From contig RZYC01000005.1 of NCBI GenBank assembly GCA_009930475.1, positions 25,570 to 89,569 on the forward strand: a DNA stretch of 64,000 nt, written 5' to 3'. The position numbers were made by a program, and so were the translations under genes. A model generated the notes under the pieces. It saw only the letters and a program-made list of their open reading frames with translations. It ran no database searches and was not told the DNA's origin. Of the stretch, positions 45,862-54,483 are shown piece by piece. The DNA comes from Spartobacteria bacterium (lineage in GTDB: Bacteria > Verrucomicrobiota > Kiritimatiellia > RZYC01). How positions within the stretch are numbered: the first letter of the stretch is position 1; the number at the start of each line of letters is the position of its first letter.

Positions 45862-47048
45862 CGTCCCAGCTCCTGTAATGCCGACAGCAGGCGTTCTTCC
45901 ACCACCGGCCACGCGTATTCGTTCTGTACAAAGGCCTGTGCCTGACGACCCATAGCATCTGCCGCATCGGGATGATCCATCAGAAAGGTCAATTCTTCTT
46001 CAAAATCAGGATAATGACGGAACCATAAGCCGCCTTCAGATCGACGGCACTGCCACGAAAGCACTTCGCTTCCCGCATGTACCAGTGCCGGACGTCCTGC
46101 CAGAAAGGATTCCAGCAACACAATGCCGAAGCTCTCAAAGGTGGACGGATGCACAAAGGCCAGCGCCCCCGCCATTAAATCATGCTTCGTCTGTTCGTCG
46201 ACAAAGCCCATATCGGTGATTACATGATACAGCTCCGACGGGGCTTCAATATTTCCGCTGCCCGTAAACACCATGCGTATGTCCCTGCCGGTGCGTTCGC
46301 GAAAAGCGGCCACATACTGGGTCATCAACGGGGTCCCTTTCCCTGTTTCCCTTCGACCGCAATACAGTAAATACGGCTCCTCAAAGGCCAAGGCACCCCT
46401 CGCACGTTCAGCAGAAAAAGCAAAGGAATCCAATCCCATCCCCACCACACGTCCCCGTTCGGGAGCGATGCCGTAGAGTCGCTCCGCTAAATGCTGCTCG
46501 GGCTCTGCGTTATAGAGACATCCCTGCGCCTTCAGAAACATGTCTTTCATGATGGATGCATAGGCAAATCCTTCGTCATGCAAACAGGGAACCAGCAAGG
46601 TTTTTTCCGGCAGCGCCTCCACGACCTGCCAGACCAGACCGAAGAGATAAGGACCGGCCAGAACACAGTCGAAATGGTCCTGATGCACCTTTAAATAGTC
46701 AATCAGCGCATCACTGGTGACACTGTTGCGAATCCACAGCAGCTCTTCCTCTCGGCTCATTTCCACGCCTGTGCACATATCGATCTGCATCTGTTTGAAC
46801 AGTCGGGCGTTGCGGGTACTGTTCACAGGGAAACGTATCACGTCGATCTGCCCCACCTTTTTTCGCCCTTCCGGCAGCACGTTTTCCCACGTGTTGTGAT
46901 TCTCCGCACAGGTGGTCAGAAACGTGACCTGTATCCCCCGTTTACATAGTTTCTCTGCCGTCACTTTCAGCAGGGTTTCGGCACCGCCCACAGTCTGTCC
47001 TTCGGCAAAACGCGGCGATACCATGGCAATATGGCACAATGACCTCAT
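45858..47048 (-). CDS. glycosyltransferase family 4
   Basis: This 396-residue GT4 enzyme starts CHIAMVSPRFAEGQTVGGAETLL, a classic GT4 opening (read in part). A donor-half segment reads YCGRRETGKGTPLMTQYV, followed by HPSTFESFGIVLLESFLAGRPALV with the E-x7-E motif. The region around PCLHDEGFAYASIMKDM is typical of O-glycan and capsule enzymes. It shares ATGA overlaps with the genes on both sides and is the first of two coupled transferases. Confidence 0.92.
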   Translation of the reverse strand: MRSLCHIAMVSPRFAEGQTVGGAETLLKVTAEKLCKRGIQVTFLTTCAENHNTWENVLPEGRKKVGQIDVIRFPVNSTRNARLFKQMQIDMCTGVEMSREEELLWIRNSVTSDALIDYLKVHQDHFDCVLAGPYLFGLVWQVVEALPEKTLLVPCLHDEGFAYASIMKDMFLKAQGCLYNAEPEQHLAERLYGIAPERGRVVGMGLDSFAFSAERARGALAFEEPYLLYCGRRETGKGTPLMTQYVAAFRERTGRDIRMVFTGSGNIEAPSELYHVITDMGFVDEQTKHDLMAGALAFVHPSTFESFGIVLLESFLAGRPALVHAGSEVLSWQCRRSEGGLWFRHYPDFEEELTFLMDHPDAADAMGRQAQAFVQNEYAWPVVEERLLSALQELGR

Positions 47049-47512
47049 ATTTCGCTGTTTCCAACCTGATCCAGCCTGGTCTCCAGCTGCTGAACCTTGT
47101 CTTCCAGCTCCTGGATACGTTTGCTGTATTTTTCGTCCAGCGATTCAATGGCGGTGACCAGTAAGCCATTCACTTCGTTCTGCTGCGACCATAGACGATA
47201 GGTATAAAAACGTAATAAACCCCAAATCGTCTTTTTCATCTTGATGAGAAAGGGTGCCAGACTTTTGCGGCGCTCATGAATCTCAAAGTCGGAAATATCC
47301 ACATGCACCGCATCACGTAGACAACGCAGATAAAAACCGAGAAACTGATCCTCGCTTTTCAGATTTACCAGATTCAGCCGTTCGGCGCGGGCAATGCGGG
47401 CATCATCGTAGGCACCCCTGGCCATCTTTTCTTCTACGCGCTGGCAGACACTCTTTACAATAGCATCGGTATCAACACCTTCTGCACCAATTTTGAATAA
47501 CTCTTCACTCAT
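47045..47512 (-). CDS. small coiled-coil protein associated with glycosyltransferases
   Basis: This 155-residue protein begins with a charged helical part (VDTDAIVKSVCQRVEEKM, ARAERLNLVNL), a middle part with a short hydrophobic stretch (LIKMKKTIWGLLRFYTY), and ends in a coiled coil (YSKRIQELEDKVQQLETRL). Similar proteins accompany GT4 enzymes in other glycan clusters, often as the N-terminal part of larger proteins; that association is from general knowledge. Its stop overlaps the next start as ATGA. It may anchor or oligomerise the transferases. Confidence 0.65.
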   Translation of the reverse strand: MSEELFKIGAEGVDTDAIVKSVCQRVEEKMARGAYDDARIARAERLNLVNLKSEDQFLGFYLRCLRDAVHVDISDFEIHERRKSLAPFLIKMKKTIWGLLRFYTYRLWSQQNEVNGLLVTAIESLDEKYSKRIQELEDKVQQLETRLDQVGNSEI

Positions 47513-47540
47513 ATGGATTCACTCTTTATGTGGTTCTACA

Positions 47541-49100
47541 TCAGACAGATTCATCGGAGGAAAGCGCCCCGGGAGGCGCAGCAGCCGATCCGTCCGGCTC
47601 AATCGCTTCATGACTGAGAATACATTTTTGCAACTGATGGGCGTTGACGGAAAGCGATGTCATGGGCAGATACAGCACGTCCTGCGCTTCGGGGTTCTTG
47701 ATAATAGAAACCGGCCCTTTGGTATCGGTTTTGCATTTATGAATCAAGTTATCCAGCTCAATAACCGTGGCATGATAACATACCGAACGCACATTGATTT
47801 TGGCATTGGCTTTTTCCTTTATGGCATTGATGCGTCTCAGCGCTTCGTATTCCGCTGATTTTATCGTCTCTTCGATTTCCGTTTTGCGGGCAACCAGTTC
47901 CTGATACCGTTCCAGCAAGGCTTTAGCCATGGTTCGCAACCGTTCCGATCCGGCCAGCACTTCTGGCCTGCGACGCAGCGGCGATAGTTTGCGCACGGTC
48001 GCATCCATTTCAATGACAATCAGTTTAAGCTCATCGCCCAGCTCGGTCTTCTGGGTTATCTCTTTGTCCACCAGTCCGGCGTTCAGTTTGGTCACAATGC
48101 CTAAATCAGAGCCGATGGATATCAGATCCATGCCGTTTCGCGCCGCATATTCCCCGCCCGACACGTTGCCTTTGACGTAGATCGCGCCGCGACATTTTAC
48201 CCGGCAACGCAGCATCTCGTAATTAACCGTGAGATCTTTTTCGCAGTCCACCGTCACATTATGCAGATAGTTGGATGTCAGATTTCCACCGCACTGAATA
48301 ATGGCACCGGTGGATTTTCCGCCCGACATGCCGCCCAGTTTAATATCACCGTCTGAGGAAATAGTGCAGACGCCTACGGTACCGTCGACCTGCACCCCCC
48401 GTTTGCCATGAATGTTAAATCCGTCGCTGACATCCCCTCCGATACGCACAAACCCCACGAAATCGATATGCCCCACCGAATAATCCACATTGAAATCAAC
48501 CACCAGATCCACGGATACCTGCAGGGTATCGTCTTTATACACCAGACGCCCCTCTCTGGTGGCAAGCACTCGCGTCCCGTTGTCGACTTTTTTCACGCCG
48601 TCACCAGCCTGAGCATAGATATCGTGACCTCGCGTGGCCAGTACCGTCTTGCCCGTCACCGTCATCCCGTCCTGTTTCGTCCCCGGGTGAATAAGCGCCA
48701 ATTCCTGATCGGGATAGACATTCTGAAACATATTGGTGACGCGATAGTCTACCTGATTGTTCTTGGTCTGGCTGTTATTTACTTCCGGACGGTCTCTTGA
48801 GGGCTGCACAATGAACTCAATACGCCCGTTAATGCTCTTCGGCGGCGTACCCCTCGCCACGCAAATGTCCATGGACTGTTCGGACGTACTGCTGACCAGT
48901 TCCACCAGCTCATCAATGCCCGCCTCATCCAGACCGTGCACGATGCCCCTGGAATGCAAAACCTCTTTCAATTCCGCTGCTGTAGGAGGAACCCCGCCAT
49001 CCAGACGCATAATGGTGGCATGACATGCCATCGCTCCGCTCGAAAGGAATAATTCCAGTCGATAACTTTCCTGCTCGATTGTTAAGCTGTCTGCCGCCAT
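47541..49100 (-). CDS. FapA/DUF342 family protein
   Basis: This 519-residue protein has a mostly beta-solenoid centre (about 150-345, with repeated hydrophobic and glycine positions such as GFVRIGGDVSDGFNIHGKRG and GDIKLGGMSGGKSTGAIIQCGG, read in part). It is preceded by a flexible N-terminal domain and followed by a helical region (about 355-430) that looks coiled-coil. The family is common in bacteria with flagella or polar structures, but its function is not settled. It follows dprE2 by 15 bases and may share its transcript. Confidence 0.85.
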   Translation of the reverse strand: MAADSLTIEQESYRLELFLSSGAMACHATIMRLDGGVPPTAAELKEVLHSRGIVHGLDEAGIDELVELVSSTSEQSMDICVARGTPPKSINGRIEFIVQPSRDRPEVNNSQTKNNQVDYRVTNMFQNVYPDQELALIHPGTKQDGMTVTGKTVLATRGHDIYAQAGDGVKKVDNGTRVLATREGRLVYKDDTLQVSVDLVVDFNVDYSVGHIDFVGFVRIGGDVSDGFNIHGKRGVQVDGTVGVCTISSDGDIKLGGMSGGKSTGAIIQCGGNLTSNYLHNVTVDCEKDLTVNYEMLRCRVKCRGAIYVKGNVSGGEYAARNGMDLISIGSDLGIVTKLNAGLVDKEITQKTELGDELKLIVIEMDATVRKLSPLRRRPEVLAGSERLRTMAKALLERYQELVARKTEIEETIKSAEYEALRRINAIKEKANAKINVRSVCYHATVIELDNLIHKCKTDTKGPVSIIKNPEAQDVLYLPMTSLSVNAHQLQKCILSHEAIEPDGSAAAPPGALSSDESV

Positions 49101-49115
49101 GAAAGCCCTCGGTTG

Positions 49116-49850
49116 TTACGTGTTGAGGCGTTTAAATACACATTCGGGAATGTTGCGAACCATACACATGATCCATCGCCACATCCAGAGAACATAAACA
49201 CTGTTTTTACTTTTTTTGAAAGCCTTCATTATCGCGGCGGCCGCCTGTTCCGGAGAGGCGGTCACCACCGGCGGCAGTGACATGCCGTCGGTCATGCGTG
49301 TCCGCATAAAGCCAGGTAAAACAGTAAGCACATGTACATTAGCAGGATACAATCTATTTCTCAGGCCGGAAAGATAGGCTGTAAAGCCTGCCTTCGCACT
49401 GCCGTACAGATAATTACTCTGCCGTCCCCGTTCTCCCGCCACCGAACTGATGCCAATGATCGTACCCGTACGACGCGCTTCAAAATCGGCAGCAACAATT
49501 TCCAGAATATTCACCGCCCCGTTGTAGTTCGTTTCCAGTATACGACGACGCTCCTCGGACTCTTTCTCACCCTGGTGCTGATCGCCCAGATAACCGAATG
49601 CACAGCAAACCATGTCCGGTTTGACCGTCAGCTGATCATAAAAGGCGGCATGAGACGCAAAATCCATGGCATCAAAGGCCACCGTTTCTGCCGTACCTTT
49701 GCAGCGAATCTGCAAGTCCGCTGCCAGGGCATCGATATCCGTCGGCTGGCGCGACGCCAGCACTAAATTCCATCCGTCCGCTGCCAGCAGTTTGCTGAAG
49801 GCCTTTGCCACATCCGATGCAGCACCTAGAATTAAAGCTGTTTTCATCAT
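49116..49850 (-). CDS. dprE2: DprE2-like short-chain dehydrogenase
   Basis: This 244-residue SDR enzyme has an NAD(P) loop LGAASDVAKAFSKLL, the catalytic Ser in GISSVAG and YLYGSAKAG as the Tyr-x3-Lys pair. It has the decaprenyl-phospho-ketopentose reductase look (VTVLPGFMRTRMT-like end). It lies 9 bases after the DprE1-like gene. In actinobacteria the two enzymes epimerise polyprenyl-phospho-ribose to -arabinose; that role is inferred here. The lipid-linked pentose could feed the GT-C proteins encoded upstream. The gene symbol is by similarity. Confidence 0.82.
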   Translation of the reverse strand: MMKTALILGAASDVAKAFSKLLAADGWNLVLASRQPTDIDALAADLQIRCKGTAETVAFDAMDFASHAAFYDQLTVKPDMVCCAFGYLGDQHQGEKESEERRRILETNYNGAVNILEIVAADFEARRTGTIIGISSVAGERGRQSNYLYGSAKAGFTAYLSGLRNRLYPANVHVLTVLPGFMRTRMTDGMSLPPVVTASPEQAAAAIMKAFKKSKNSVYVLWMWRWIMCMVRNIPECVFKRLNT

Positions 49851-49859
49851 ATCCCCTTC

Positions 49860-51203
49860 TTATTTAAAATTGCGTTCATCGTGCATGCCCAGTCGCTTCG
49901 ACTGTAACGAGCGGAATGTCCCTTCCGGATCCCACGTCTGTATGCGCTGACAGAAGATCTTTGCATTCTCATAGCCCTTGAAAAACATCTCCGGTTTCAT
50001 GCGCACATCCTTGGCCATATAGAGCCGCCCGCCATATTTGAGCACCAGTTTATCCAGCTCATCCAGTACCGCAAAGCAGCGCTTGGTAACCGGGAAATCC
50101 AGTGCCAGAAAATACCCTTCATAGGGAAAAGAAATAAAGGTGTTGTGCTTGCCGAATTTTTTGAGCACAGCCAGAAAAGATCCCAGCCCGCAGGCGCTGA
50201 TTTTTTCCAGTAAAACAGGTAATCCTTCGTAGCTTGTAGACATAGGCAGCAGGAACTGATACTGCGTGAACCCGCGTCGACCATAAATACGGTTCCAGTT
50301 GTTCACAAAATCCAGCGGATAAAAAAAGGTATCATAATCCACAATGTGTTCATGTATGCCCGACGGCGTATGATGGTAATAGGCAAAATTAAAGGCCTGT
50401 ACCGACCAGTTGTTCAATGCAAAACCGGGAAACATCATGGGCACATTCAACTTGGGCATCTGTTTGATTTCCAAGGGATGCCGCTGATGCCGTGTGTCGC
50501 ATAAATCGCTTTGTACCGCATGCTCCCCGCGCATCATCACACTGCGCCCCATCTTACTGCCCCTGGCCACACAGTCGATCCAGGCCACCGAATAGGTCCA
50601 TTTTCCCATATTATCAAACAGGGCCATCAGTTCGTCCAGATCCTTACAGCGCACCGTTTCTTCCTTGATATAGGCGGTTTCCACGGGAATCAACTGAATA
50701 GCCGCCTCCAGAATAATGCCGGTCAACCCCATCCCGCCCCGGGTGGTTTCAAAGAACTCCGACTCTTCCGCAGCCGAGCATTCAACGATCTCCCCGTTCG
50801 CCTTCATCACGCACATGCTCACTACATAATCACAGAAACTGCCCGAACTCTTCCCATGCACATCCGATGCAATGGCCCCGCCCACCGTTACAAATTTTGT
50901 CCCCGGCGTAACCGGCAGAAACCATCCGCGCGGAACAAAAACAGTCAAAATATCTTCCAGCGACACACCCGCCTGACACCGAACAATCCCCCGCTGTTCA
51001 TCAAAAGAAATAAAATGACCATACGTCCGCGTATTGATGATCGTCGACGACAACGCTGAATCGCCATAACAGCGCCCCAGCCCCCTGGCAATCATCTCCG
51101 GTGTCTGCGAAATCATCGCAGACAGCTGATCCGGACTGCGCAAATGCTGCACATCCGCCTGTACCACCGGATAATTCCCCCAATCACTGATTTTCTCTCT
51201 CAT
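49860..51203 (-). CDS. dprE1: DprE1-like FAD-dependent oxidase
   Basis: This 447-residue FAD_binding_4 enzyme has ARGLGRCYGDSALSSTIIN, GWFLPVTPGTKFVTVGGAIA and DVHGKSSGSFC (FAD contacts), then the substrate domain with FYPLDFVNNWNRIYGRRGFTQYQ (read in part). The family oxidises polyprenyl-phospho-ribose at C2 before DprE2 reduces it. Which lipid it uses here is unknown. I chose the ATG at 51203 (MREKISDWG), preceded by GAGGG, over the longer GTG start at 51227. No UbiA-type phosphoribosyltransferase or phosphatase is adjacent. Confidence 0.85.
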   Translation of the reverse strand: MREKISDWGNYPVVQADVQHLRSPDQLSAMISQTPEMIARGLGRCYGDSALSSTIINTRTYGHFISFDEQRGIVRCQAGVSLEDILTVFVPRGWFLPVTPGTKFVTVGGAIASDVHGKSSGSFCDYVVSMCVMKANGEIVECSAAEESEFFETTRGGMGLTGIILEAAIQLIPVETAYIKEETVRCKDLDELMALFDNMGKWTYSVAWIDCVARGSKMGRSVMMRGEHAVQSDLCDTRHQRHPLEIKQMPKLNVPMMFPGFALNNWSVQAFNFAYYHHTPSGIHEHIVDYDTFFYPLDFVNNWNRIYGRRGFTQYQFLLPMSTSYEGLPVLLEKISACGLGSFLAVLKKFGKHNTFISFPYEGYFLALDFPVTKRCFAVLDELDKLVLKYGGRLYMAKDVRMKPEMFFKGYENAKIFCQRIQTWDPEGTFRSLQSKRLGMHDERNFK

Positions 51204-51281
51204 CCCGTTTCTACCCTCTATTGTCACACCTGCGCCTTATCAAACCGCAAAAAACTTGTTTAATATCACATATTCGGTGCC

Positions 51282-51306
51282 AAAAAAAAAGTTCCAATCT
51301 TTGGAA
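51282..51306 (-). terminator. terminator-like palindrome, variant of the TTCCAAT repeat
   Basis: TTCCAA and TTGGAA flank TCT at 51292-51306. On the minus strand the hairpin is followed by a C and a run of nine T, so it reads as a terminator for the chemoreceptor gene that ends at 51355. It shares the core of the 25-bp repeat at 30.3 kb. Confidence 0.7.
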
Positions 51307-51354
51307 AGGCGCATGCGTGTGATTTCACGGGGCGGGCACATACCGCATAAATGC

Positions 51355-54231
51355 TCACTCAGGATCGGCAGCGGTTCCGCCCCATCCGGTATCAATCTCA
51401 GGAAGCGCGTCTACAGCTGCCCGTGAAAGAATCGCGGGGGTCGCAGGCTGTGCACACAACCGGGTTGATCCGCTCAGGCGGAACAGAGCAATCTGCTGCT
51501 GCAGCTGATGCGACTGACCTTTCAGCTCTGCGGATGCCGATGCTGTTTGCTCGGCATTCGCCGTATTCTGCTGCGTAACCTGATCTACCTGAGAAAGACC
51601 GATATTTACCTGCGCAACACCCTCGGCCTGCTCATTTGAGGCCGCCGCGATTTCTCCCACCAGATCCGCAGATTTTACGATGCTGCTCACAATATTTTTA
51701 AAAGCATGCGCCGTGGATTCCGCCACCTGCAATCCGTTGGTTACTTTTGCTGAGGACAGGTCAATCAAGTCTGCGGTTTCCCTCGCAGCCTTAGCACTAC
51801 GACCGGCTAGATTACGCACCTCATCCGCCACTACCGCAAATCCCTTTCCATGAACCCCAGCCCGTGCCGCTTCCACCGCCGCATTGAGCGCGAGCAAATT
51901 TGTCTGGAAGGCGATATCATCAATGACCTTGATGATTTTCGCAATGTGCTGACTCGAAGAATTAATGTCGTTCATTGCGCTAACCATCTGCTGCATCTGT
52001 TCACTTCCATTCTCTGCCGCGTCCCTTGCCCCATTGGCCAGCGTGTTAGCCTGCGTTGCATTCTCCGCATTCGTCTTCGTTTGCGAAGCAATTTCCATCA
52101 ATGAACTGGTAATTTCTTCCAGTGCCGACGCCTGCTCTGTTGCTCCCTGCGAGAGCGACTGACTGGCATCCATAATCTGATTCGCACCCGAATCCACCAG
52201 CCCAACAGTTGCGGCCACTTGCGATAACGCCCCGTCCAGCGTCTGCATCATCTGATTGACGTGTTTTTTCAGATCCGCCAGCTGCCCGTTATACTCTCCG
52301 GACATAAGCCCTGTCAGATCATTGTTTGCAGCCTTCTGCAAAACACCTGCTGTTTCGTTCAATGGAATCACCATTCCTTCCAGAATCTGGTTCATTCCCT
52401 CCACCATATGCCGCCAGCTGCCCTCATAGGCCGCCGTATCAGCCCGTACATCCAGCTGTCCATCCACTCCCGCCGACACCAGCTGTCCGATGTCTTTCTG
52501 CAGTCCGTTCAGCACTTTAACACAGAGGTTCACATCCTGCTTGTTAATATTGTAATACCCTTTTAACTCTTCAGTCACTTCCTCTAAGACATCGCCATGC
52601 GCAATTTTCGAGAGCACCTCCCCGGTCTTCTTCAAGCGCGATACCAGAATGCTCATCATCTGATTCATCCCCTTTACCACATCCTGATAGGCACCCTGAT
52701 GAGAGTCCGCATCGGCCCGCGCATCAAGTACCCCGTTCACCCCGGCTTCTGCCAGCGCATTCGCATCATTGACCAGGTTGTTAATGGCTTCCATCATCCC
52801 GATGACCGCAGGCATAAGCTCATCCTGCTCCGATATAGGCCCTGCGGCACGCAGTTCTTCCAGTTCCGAAAGGTCACCAACGGAAATGTGCACCAGAATA
52901 TTCTGTATATGCCGAACCTGAGTCTGGGTATCTAAAACCGCATCGGCAATGGCCTTATAATCCCCTTCGTAGTCGTCACTCATCTGCCGTGTCAAGTCAT
53001 TCACTGCCATACGTGAAAGAACCTCCATCGCTTCGTTAACGGGGCGACTGATATTATCCAGGATCGTATTCACCTGATTCACAATATCTCCAAAGGTTCC
53101 ATCCAGCCCGGTCGTGTCGGCCCGGTGTTTTAAATCTCCTTTATCCGCTGCTTGCGCCAGCATTTCAAACTGCCCGGTAATATTTCTCAGTACATGTACC
53201 ACTCCGGTAAAGGCCTCGGCCAGCAGTCCTACCTCGTCCTTGGAGGTGATGTCCAGCGTTGCATCCAGCTGCCCCTTCGCTATCCCTGTCGCCACATCAG
53301 TCATGCGCCGGATGGGCCGCACAATCCGTCCTGTAACTACGAGCAGTACCGTTGTGGCAAGTACCATAATCACAAGTGCCACGCCTCCGCTCATTTTGCC
53401 CATCTTCCATATGGGTGCCATCAGTTCAGCATAATTTGCCGTGGCCGCCACAATCCATCCCGTATTTTTGCACGTCGCCAGAGCTACATCCTGATACACA
53501 CCTTTGAATGTATAAGAGATGAGCCCTTCCCCCTGCATAAAATCCTTGCCGAACGGTAACGTATTCACATCCAGAGACAGGACGTTCTTTTTGTCTGGAT
53601 GAGCCAGTATCAGGCCCTCTTTGCTCACCAGTGCGCAATAGCCTTTTTCACCGACTTTTACCGGATCTACATTACGCTCGGTAAAACTGTTCAGATCGAT
53701 AACTCCTGCCAGCATCCCGATCGGTTTTCCCGCCACATCAAGTATAGGCTTGGTTACCACAAAAACCGGAACACCGGTTGTTCTGCTGCGCATCACCTCT
53801 GATACGCCGGAATGTCCGGCCATGGCCTCTCGAAAGTAGTCCCGATTGCTTACATTGCCGCCTATATGTGATTCCGGTGCTGCGGCAATCATCTCCCCAT
53901 CTGCTCCCGCCAGGAAAAGCACCTCATAAAAAGGGTATTCCTTCATATTCATTTCCAGCTGCAGCGAGGCCTGCTTCCGCGACGCCTTCCCCGTATCCGA
54001 AAGTGCGCTTTTAAATATTTGCGCCCGGCTCCATTCGACAAGCTGACTTTGACGATCCGTCACCCAGGAGTCCAGCTGCCGAGCCAAACCACTCGCGATA
54101 TAGGTTAAATTTGCATTTACACCAGTACGTATGGCTCCTTTAGAAATGACATAACTGACAAGAGTCACTACAAAAATACCCATAGCGCATATCAATAATG
54201 CCGGCGTTAATATTTTTCCACGTAATTTCAT
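51355..54231 (-). CDS. methyl-accepting chemotaxis protein with Cache sensor and multiple HAMP-like segments
   Basis: This 958-residue chemoreceptor has TM1 near 10-30, a Cache sensor to about 275 (FLAGADGEMIAAAPESHIGG, GYCALVSKEGLILAHPDKK, read in part) and TM2 near 280-300. A canonical HAMP follows, then a long region of repeated HAMP-like units (for example VMEAINNLVNDANALAEAGVNG and TAAYEGSWRHMVEGMNQILEGM, read in part). The signalling tip [21 protein letters not shown] (read in part) is near 770-800. The C-terminus is rich in A, T and D with no obvious CheR-tethering pentapeptide. It probably senses a small organic ligand. Confidence 0.95.
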   Translation of the reverse strand: MKLRGKILTPALLICAMGIFVVTLVSYVISKGAIRTGVNANLTYIASGLARQLDSWVTDRQSQLVEWSRAQIFKSALSDTGKASRKQASLQLEMNMKEYPFYEVLFLAGADGEMIAAAPESHIGGNVSNRDYFREAMAGHSGVSEVMRSRTTGVPVFVVTKPILDVAGKPIGMLAGVIDLNSFTERNVDPVKVGEKGYCALVSKEGLILAHPDKKNVLSLDVNTLPFGKDFMQGEGLISYTFKGVYQDVALATCKNTGWIVAATANYAELMAPIWKMGKMSGGVALVIMVLATTVLLVVTGRIVRPIRRMTDVATGIAKGQLDATLDITSKDEVGLLAEAFTGVVHVLRNITGQFEMLAQAADKGDLKHRADTTGLDGTFGDIVNQVNTILDNISRPVNEAMEVLSRMAVNDLTRQMSDDYEGDYKAIADAVLDTQTQVRHIQNILVHISVGDLSELEELRAAGPISEQDELMPAVIGMMEAINNLVNDANALAEAGVNGVLDARADADSHQGAYQDVVKGMNQMMSILVSRLKKTGEVLSKIAHGDVLEEVTEELKGYYNINKQDVNLCVKVLNGLQKDIGQLVSAGVDGQLDVRADTAAYEGSWRHMVEGMNQILEGMVIPLNETAGVLQKAANNDLTGLMSGEYNGQLADLKKHVNQMMQTLDGALSQVAATVGLVDSGANQIMDASQSLSQGATEQASALEEITSSLMEIASQTKTNAENATQANTLANGARDAAENGSEQMQQMVSAMNDINSSSQHIAKIIKVIDDIAFQTNLLALNAAVEAARAGVHGKGFAVVADEVRNLAGRSAKAARETADLIDLSSAKVTNGLQVAESTAHAFKNIVSSIVKSADLVGEIAAASNEQAEGVAQVNIGLSQVDQVTQQNTANAEQTASASAELKGQSHQLQQQIALFRLSGSTRLCAQPATPAILSRAAVDALPEIDTGWGGTAADPE

Positions 54232-54483
54232 GTAACCCTTCCTTTTGTTTTTTCAGTCACCATCGCATCAAATTTTGCGCTCAAATTTCCAGGCCAGCCA
54301 GAATGCCCGCGTTACTCAGGGTAACGTAAACATTCCCAGCACAATAATTGCAAGAGCAAATAATAAAACATTGCACCACAAGCCAAGACTGAAATTAAAT
54401 CTTTACCTTCCACTTTTTCAGCTGTTAAAATAAGCACCGTGACACGATGAAAGCAGTAATCAAAAATGGTGGTTTTTAATAGT

